A stretch of DNA of 15,391 bases, taken from the NCBI GenBank assembly GCA_015501055.1, contig JADNYV010000798.1:1-15391 (forward strand), given 5' to 3'. Positions 9,694 through 15,391 of this stretch are shown here, piece by piece; within the stretch, counting starts at the first letter, position 1; each line of letters starts with the position of its first letter. Under the pieces are notes generated by a model. That model was not told the origin of the DNA, did not search any database, and saw only the letters and a program-made list of their open reading frames with translations. The DNA is from Mucidula mucida. Lineage: Eukaryota > Basidiomycota > Agaricomycetes > Agaricales > Physalacriaceae. The translations under genes and the position numbers were made by a program.

Positions 9694-10028
9694 AAGGTTT
9701 TCTTTCGAGTATATGACTTCCACTGGAAGCCTTGCGCTGAGTTTCTTCATGGTCTTCTTTTTCTATGCTTCAAAGTGTGTGTCTCGTACTTGACGGCTTC
9801 TGAGTGTTTGACCTGCTATTCATCGTCACGAGTACCGTCTCTCTACTTACGGTCTCGCTCTTCGCGTAGATATCTTTCTGTATGACAGCCCGGTAGCTTT
9901 CCTTACTGGGGTTTTTCCCTCGACGAGGTTTTCCCCAGAAGGTTTTGATGCACCCGTGGTCTTTGTGTTTCCTTTTTTAGTCACGTGGTACAGCTCTCGC
10001 AATGAAATTTGGCTACTCTAGAGCGCAA

Positions 10029-10184
10029 AGCCCACCAAACTCAAGAACGTAAGTTACAAATAGCACCCCGTTGCCCAAGCGTGTGGCGTACAACGACTGA
10101 AGGTCTCGGTTGGATGTTAGTCACGATCTGAAACAAGCTGTTTGGTGTTGTTTAACTTTGGGGAATCGAAACCTATCCCAGATC
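10029..10184. other. Leader of the NTPase gene, right of the repeat
   Basis: Short interval between the sharp outer edge of the right arm and the first usable ATG of the NTPase. The frame is open upstream from about 10101, but without an ATG. No promoter element is convincing. Confidence 0.35.
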
Positions 10185-11566
10185 ATGAGCAACCCGGATG
10201 TCGACAGAATTGCCTCGCTCAATTGGGAGGCCATCAATTGTGGCGTGCTGGCTGACGATTTAGATGGCCCGTCGACAGCTCAGATAGCTTCCATGCTCAT
10301 CGATGCCGAAGGTGATTTTATTTCACTTCTTTCCAAACGACTCTTCACCGATATGATAGATGGCGAGACCGGTACGTTGAGCTTACCATCACTGCTTCGT
10401 CCCTCATATCGTAGGTACTCAGGCCCATGGCCTCTTCCCTTCGACTTCGCCTGGCAGAAACTCTCAGAAACTGGCTATTGGACTCCCTTCTGGGCGTACT
10501 GGTGGGGAAACCCCGATCCCCTGGATGACTTGGATGGCTTTGCTTATAATGCTTCTCGCGTCCTACTCCCTCCATCCCTCCGCATGCCCCAGCTTTCCCC
10601 ATCAGGTGGCCAAGTATTCGTAACAGAAGACTTTGCACGGCTTCGGTTGCGTATCCTGAAGATGTGGACCGCTATCAACATGACCGGCATATCGTATTTA
10701 CGAGGTGAACCTGCGAATGAGTGGGTTCGCTCGTCAATCGCTGGTATCATACTAACAGGCCAGCCTGGTGTCGGTGTGTACTTACAATCTCCGGCTCTTA
10801 ATTCGACTGACGAACCTTGATAGGCAAAAGCGTCTTCATTTGGTATCTTTTGATATTCCTCCTGCAGCACAAACAGCGTGTTGCGCTCAGCACTGGGCAG
10901 TCTGTCCTCGAGTTCCGCTATGACGGCGTTTACCGCTCCATGTATCCTGACCCGGTCATCGACATGATGTGTACCCCCCTCCAGTTCTGGAGCCTCATCG
11001 ACACGAGTGGCCCAGCGCGCAGTGCCGTGACGGTGGAAAAGGCGTTCCCTGTTCATGCTGTAGATTGCATGGACTGTAATCCGCCCTGGACCAAGTGCGA
11101 CTATATAAAAGTCCTCATATGCGACCTTGGAGTAATGTCCTGGCTCTCACTGCAGCGTATGTCTTTTGACTCGTTCCTGGGTGGGGGGCCTAATGCAACG
11201 ATTCTGTTAGTGTAAAGCTAGACAGGCATGCATCGACTTCACCAGACTGGGTGATCGAGGACTTGATTCGAAAACACGGGCCTATCCCACGCACGGTCAT
11301 TGCCGCGGCGACAGACAACATGCGCTTTGACGAGATGTTGAGGAATCGATTGGACTGGGCACAATTCAAGCAGCTGGACCTTGATCTTCGAGTCTCCCCT
11401 CGAAGAGGTCGCTAAAACTCGGTTCCTTCCTCCCGATGTTCAATTCCCGTATGATGTCTTCCTCGTTGAACCAATTCCAGCTGCGAAGTTGGCTGACAGT
11501 GACGAAGGCCGCATCAGGTTTGTTTCTGAATATATCAAATATCTTGTTGAGGGTCTTGTCGTTTAG
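10185..11566 (+). CDS. P-loop NTPase of the fungal Crinkler/RHS-like type, probably decayed
   Basis: The start chosen is the ATG at 10185; the frame is open further upstream but has no ATG. Probable exons are 10185-10371, 10423-10773, 10824-11156 and 11222 onward. The 10372-10422 intron (51 nt, GTACGT...CTCAG) is optional since the frame also reads through. The 10774-10823 intron (50 nt) splits the codon for the last Gly of the Walker A motif GQPGVGKS (about residues 175-182), preceded by a hydrophobic strand (AGIIL). Upstream is a Trp-rich module (FAWQKL..TGYWTPFWAYWWGNPDP, then LDGFAYNASRVLLPPSLR). The third intron (11157-11221) leads into DWVIEDLIRKHGPIPRT. At about 11375 the family-like frame moves to a segment starting LIFESPLEEVAKTRFLPP, ending at 11566. 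This means either a one-base shift or an unusually short 34-37 nt intron (from 11337). The C-terminal part that I would expect to follow is missing. Function in fungi is unknown; related Crinkler/RHS-type ATPases are multicopy and often decayed. The family name is my recognition by pattern. Confidence 0.65.
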
Positions 11567-11826
11567 ATTTTCATAGGCAATGATGTACTATTGATTGTGT
11601 TTCTGCCTCAAGCGCGCGCCGTAATCCGCACGAGGTAGTGATAGCCCTATGAGATCACAATCTGGGTGCACCGTAAGTAATTTGCACGAACGATTTTTCT
11701 TTACGGGGTGAACGATTGAGATTATCGAGAAGAAAACGCCAGATGTGACAAGGCTGAGCTCAATGTCCGAAAGATCTGGGACACCTGCGCGACATCGGTG
11801 TGACATTGGCGATCCACTGACGGCAT
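11567..11826. other. Tail-to-tail intergenic region
   Basis: Lies between the end of the NTPase frame (plus) and the GST stop (minus). A short frame on the plus strand (about 11574-11639, reading IGNDVLLIVFLPQARAVI) could be a remnant 3' exon of the NTPase, but no convincing splice joins it. Nothing else is seen. Confidence 0.35.
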
Positions 11827-12973
11827 TTAGTCTAAAATCTCGACGCTATCAATGTCTTCTGGTAGAAGTTCATCCTTTGACACCACCCGCGATTCAAACA
11901 TGGCTTCCAACCAATGGGAAACGTACGGTAAATCCGGATGTCTCCAGGTGTTTCGCACTAACGAGGGATTCGTCAGGGAATATGGGTAGAATCTACGACA
12001 AGTCAAGACGTGCATGTTACTACGGCAGACAGCCGTGCTTACGCGAAAACACAGAAATCCGCGTGTGTAGGTTTGGAACCAGCAAGGAAGCACCCAGGCT
12101 CGCCACGCTGAGCTCTCTCCTCTAACAGAGCATTTATGAGCCCCAATCTACGGACACGAATCAGCAAGCAGCCAACATTCAGAGAGCGTCAACGAACTGT
12201 TTCCGTGCGCGCGCGTACTGCTCCTTAAGCCACATCCGGTCCGCATTTTGCGCCGTCAGTTCGTCCAATTTGACTCGCCCACATTTCGCAAGAAAGTGTG
12301 CACGACTTTTCAAGTCTGCTCGATCACCACTTTCCGGGAATTGGGCATAGCTCTAGCTGGGATCGGTGGCGTGCTGAGAAAGGCAAACACGGTATTACGA
12401 CTTACGGTGTGGAGGACGCAAGGTCGCAGTTCGTGCGCCATGCATTTATCGACCTGAAGTGGGTGTGAGTTCAGATCTCCAGACGTCAGCCTGATCAACT
12501 AACCCATTGTTCGATAAACCGCGCGTGCGCGCGCCCAGCGATCGTGTCCTCAAGAGCGCCATTCCCGGCAGGTGCATAGATAGACTTGACAGGAGACGAA
12601 TACGTTTTCTCTACCTAATACGACGTCGATGAGGCGAACGCGTAGTTCCAGAGTTGACATACTTACATATTGCGCGATCTCGTACGAATCCATAATCGTC
12701 CTCTCCATCCCATCTTGTGCTCTGATTACTATGATCTGAACGCGTTTATCAATAGTCGCAGACCAGGTGAGTGATAGCACTTACTGGCACAGTAACACTC
12801 GCCAATCCCAAGCGCGCAGGCAGCTCCTCTCGTAGTTGCGTCAACGTGACGAGCTCAGTCTTGAAAGGGACATTGAGCAGCCTCAGAGGGAGAAGGGTCT
12901 TCCACACGTGAGGCGCGAAGGACATGGGCTCCTTCGGATATAGACAAAGCTGGAAGAGGGTGATGGTCTCCAT
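11827..12973 (-). CDS. Glutathione S-transferase, fungal type
   Basis: It conjugates glutathione to electrophiles in the cytosol, or is a glutathione-dependent relative. Seven exons on the minus strand give a complete 270-aa protein: 12973-12785, 12735-12667, 12584-12504, 12453-12406, 12352-12198, 12147-12043 and 11992-11827 (stop TAA 11827-11829). Introns are 49, 82, 50, 53, 50 and 50 nt; all are GT-AG and in phase. Donors are mostly GTAAGT-like; the 12197 donor (GTTCGT) is the weakest. The N-terminal thioredoxin-like domain begins METITLFQLC and has SFAPHVWKTLLPLRLLNVPFKTE, a VTVP segment ending in the expected cis-proline (P63) and MDSYEIAQY (78-86), whose D79-S80 pair would bind the glutathione glutamyl group. 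The C-terminal helical domain has SKPTHADFCVF with the T208-x-x-D211 N-capping box typical of GSTs, and ends in a Trp/Asp-rich tail. The catalytic residue cannot be assigned. It lies 491 bp downstream of the P450 on the same strand. Confidence 0.88.
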
Positions 12974-13464
12974 CGGAGGGAGGATAACAAGATAGTGCTC
13001 ATTTTTGGGATGGTACTAGTAGTTGAAAGGTGCGAGATAGGGGTTCAATTCCCATTTGGTGATCCTCCCGTTTCGACGGAACGGATGCCGGAAGCCATCG
13101 TTATCAGCTAGTGTTTGCCACCGCAGAGGACTTATCATCTAGTTCACAAGCAACGTTCCATACTTATGCGTAGACTTCGAATGGATATGGTTGACTGAAT
13201 TGCAAGATGAGAAGGCCACACACAGAATCAACGCATGAGAGATATCATAGAAGTATTCAATAAAATAACGTGAAGTACAACGTTTACTTTTACAAGTGGG
13301 AGAGAGAGAATGTTGAGCTAAGGTTACAATCAATGGACCTGGCATTGTGGATGTCATTAAGAGCGAAGAGAAAGACGCGTGCTGCGATGGTGAAGGTCGA
13401 AGGTACAACAGCGTGGACATGCACAGAGAGGGAGGTGGTATCGCGTCGGTTCGTGTCATAATAT
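12974..13464. other. P450-GST intergenic region
   Basis: Holds the P450 3' flank and the GST promoter, both minus strand. No gene is seen; the overlapping 113- and 126-codon frames on the minus strand and the 63-codon frame on the plus strand are shadows or chance. A perfect inverted GGAGGAT / ATCCTCC pair (near 12978-12984 and 13064-13072) and a GGGGTTCAATTCCC motif (13038-13051) resemble tRNA parts but do not assemble into one. Confidence 0.4.
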
Positions 13465-15391
13465 TTAAGCCGATTGAAGAAGCTCGACGGCTCGTGATGA
13501 ACGAGGAGTGAAGGTGCAATTGTAGGGTGTTGGATGGCTAGCAGCGGGGCATCAGATTGCAGGACTTTGAGGAGAAAGGGGAGATGCGTACCTGACACTT
13601 CCGTGTTCGATTGAGAATATTGGTTCTTCACCTTTCACTTTACGAATGTCAAATAAGGAGAGCGACATTGCGCAGACGATGAAGATGGTAGATTGGGCTA
13701 AGAGGCGTCCTGGACAGACCCTATGCGACATGCATCAGTCTCCGAACGCATGGCAAAAGTGGAGCGGCTTACCTTCGTCCAAATCCAAAGCTAACTTCGC
13801 GAGGATCCTGCTCAGGATTCTCGCCCATGAATCGCGTTGGATCAAACTGCATTGGGTTCTTGTACACATTCGGGTCATGAGTCATTTTCCTATACAGTTG
13901 TCCGTTAGCTCGTCGCCATGAGTAGATAGATGTGAAGCACCAACCATATATTGCTTATTACAATAGATCCCTTGGGAATGTAATGGCCCTCAAAGATGTC
14001 GTCTTCGGCGGTGAAATGGGGTATGCCTACTCCATATTTAACGTGTATCTAAAGACAGTAATGGCGGCGCTTACCGATAGGCGCCACAGGATGGTAGCGT
14101 ACGACCTCCTTACACAACGCGGTTATGTAGGGTAGGTCGTCCATGTCGTTATATGTCGGTAGGCGGTCGCCTCCCAAGACGAAGTCTAGCTCTTCTTGGG
14201 CCTTCTTCTGGACCTCGGGATTGAGGACCATGAGCAAGAAAAACGCGTCTAGCGCTGCGACTGTCTGTACAGTAAGATAAGTTCGCTTGGCGTGGATCTG
14301 GTACATTCAGCATACCGTATCGCCTCCAGCTGGAACGGACTTTAGTTGAGGTTCAATCGAGGCGTAGTATACTTACCTGCGTAAATAGCACCGGCAGTCC
14401 ATTTCAGATCGTGTTCGGAAACACTATCTCCTTGTTGCAGAATACCAGAGACGAATGAATCGAGGGCTTGCCCACGAGCCTAACACATGGTAAGCACGAG
14501 GGGATCACAACAAAAGAAACTGTATGCAAACCATTTCAGCCTTGACGTGTTCGAAGGGAACATTTATCATGTCCTCCAAGTCCTTCGCCCACATCTTAGC
14601 GGTCCGCTTGAATCCGGCACCCGGGAACCAGTCCGGGAGATTCTTCACTGCAACCGCGGTCAGGCACGCAGAACAATAAGGAGACGCGGGTCACGTACGC
14701 ATGGGGATGAAATCTACCAAAAAAGCTCCGGGCGTTGACGCGACGGAGAGTTCTTCCATCGCATTGTTTACTAATTTTACCATTTCGTCGCCCTCGTGGA
14801 GTACTTCGTAGCCGTACGTGATGCGGAGCACCAAGGCTGCGACTTCCCTGGAAGATGATGAGTCAAGCAGAGTCCAGAGGACAAGAGAAACTGTTCGTAC
14901 TGGCGAATATGAGCAACCCGATTGTGCGGGGTGTCGAAAAGACGACGCATGAAGTTCTTAGCTTCCAATTCCTCCATAGGATAGAATCTGCGTATCGTCG
15001 CTTTGCTTCCAAAAAGAGAGTGGAACATCTTGCGATGGCTGCGGAACTCCTCGCCATACGGTAGTAGACCAATGATTTCGCCCCAGCCCATCATCTGGCC
15101 GGCCATAACGAGTTTTGGACGGTCAGAGTAGATGAGGCTGCGCTTGTCTAGCAGTGCGTACGCGGGTGCGGTAGGAGTTTAGATAATGAATGGGCTTTTC
15201 CGAATACAGTACAGAGTTGATGTCCCCTGCGTGGAGAATGATACCTTGCCCTCATAGTTTGTTGGAAAAGATGAAAAGACATACGCCCAACGATCTCCCC
15301 ACTGACCGAACATCTCCCAAGGTTTCGACTGAGGCATATCAAGTACATTTCCGATGATGGGATAGCCTCGCGGACCCGGCGGGAGCGACAG
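13465..15391 (-). CDS. Cytochrome P450 monooxygenase, 5' partial, frame broken near its start
   Basis: A haem-thiolate monooxygenase, normally anchored in the ER; substrate unknown. Eleven exons are visible: 15391-15285 (open at the window edge), 15226-14901, 14847-14699, 14647-14532, 14479-14377, 14329-14316 (14 nt), 14264-14075, 14026-13945, 13889-13773, 13720-13592 and 13537-13465 (stop TAA 13465-13467). Introns are 47-58 nt, GT-AG. Motifs in order: PPGPRGYPIIGN proline hinge; RSLIYSDRP; the C-helix region (PYGEEFRSHRKMFHSLF); I-helix AGGDT with the micro-exon coding most of it; K-helix KEVVR; FDPTRF (PERF region); and the haem loop FGFGRRVCPG split by an intron, its Cys being the haem ligand. 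From about 15147 to the stop every junction keeps phase. Upstream, exon 15226-14901 cannot be joined to exon 15391-15285 in one frame, and expected family motifs (GDI, FGK, LNSYR, YALLDK) lie in alternating frames. This is either an early pseudogene or an assembly with several small indels. It is probably one of the large basidiomycete-specific CYP families. Confidence 0.9.

Larger units (their letters stand above)
7076..10028. repeat. Right arm of the ~3-kb inverted repeat
   Basis: This is the reverse-complement partner of 770-3776. The outer end is near 10010-10028, where similarity stops abruptly; the inner end is near 7076-7089. In this arm the plus strand runs from inner to outer edge: TATA-like box at 7718-7725, pyrimidine-rich stretch at about 7745-7815, module array with hairpins at 7896-8664, invariant block at about 9026-9207, and 80-bp tandem repeats at 9534-9693. 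Some open frames visible in the left arm are broken here. For example, the left 98-codon frame (2043-2339) meets a 2-nt length difference near 8630. Both arms therefore look non-coding. The few-percent divergence argues against a simple fold-back assembly artefact. Confidence 0.9.

Noticed and set aside
770..10028. LTR retrotransposon with two LTRs.
   Set aside because: The arms are inverted, not direct; no TG...CA ends, primer-binding site, or gag/pol motif is visible, and the interior holds host genes.
10544..11056. 170-codon minus-strand open frame opposite the NTPase gene.
   Set aside because: It is antisense to clear coding sequence including the Walker A region, crosses a real intron, and has no motif of its own.
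12978..13072. Possible tRNA gene: a GGGGTTCAATTCCC T-arm-like motif and a GGAGGAT/ATCCTCC acceptor-like pair.
   Set aside because: The T-arm-like motif is separated from the acceptor-like 3' strand by extra bases, the stem has a mismatch, and no D-arm or anticodon arm fits the spacing. At best a decayed tRNA-derived fragment.
13139..13631. Minus-strand frames of 113 and 126 codons downstream of the P450.
   Set aside because: They overlap the last P450 exon and intron in other frames and have no motif; the stop at 13465 ends the true frame with a typical P450 C-terminus.

Overview
The window looks like basidiomycete (probably Agaricomycete) nuclear DNA. The genes carry many short GT-AG introns (mostly 43-58 nt), two have micro-exons, and the gene content (a many-intron cytochrome P450, a fungal glutathione S-transferase, a Crinkler/RHS-like P-loop NTPase, the spliceosomal SF3a66 protein) fits that group. 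All calls come from reading the sequence; no search was run.

Layout. 1-769 holds no recognisable gene. 770-3776 and 7076-10028 are two arms of a ~3-kb inverted repeat, about 95% identical by eye in the parts compared. They have sharp outer ends and fade inward into more diverged matching DNA (3777-4222 and 6648-7075). The arms carry no recognisable protein gene. They do hold two 80-bp tandem repeats, a ~182-bp block identical in both arms, an outward-facing TATA-like box, and an array of ~160-bp modules with short hairpins and intron-like GT...AG segments.

Between the arms, on the minus strand, lie an intact five-exon SF3A2 (yeast PRP11, fission yeast sap62) gene with an 8-nt micro-exon and, 118 bp downstream, an unrecognised two-helix membrane protein ORF. 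A housekeeping splicing gene is therefore enclosed by a large inverted repeat.

Outside the right arm are a plus-strand P-loop NTPase gene that looks decayed at its 3' end (10185-11566), a complete seven-exon glutathione S-transferase (minus, 270 aa), and a cytochrome P450 (minus, eleven exons seen, 5' end beyond the window). The P450 is in phase from about position 15147 to its stop, but its frame is broken just upstream. P450 and GST lie in tandem and may serve oxidation and conjugation of the same kinds of compound; that is inference from family roles and proximity.
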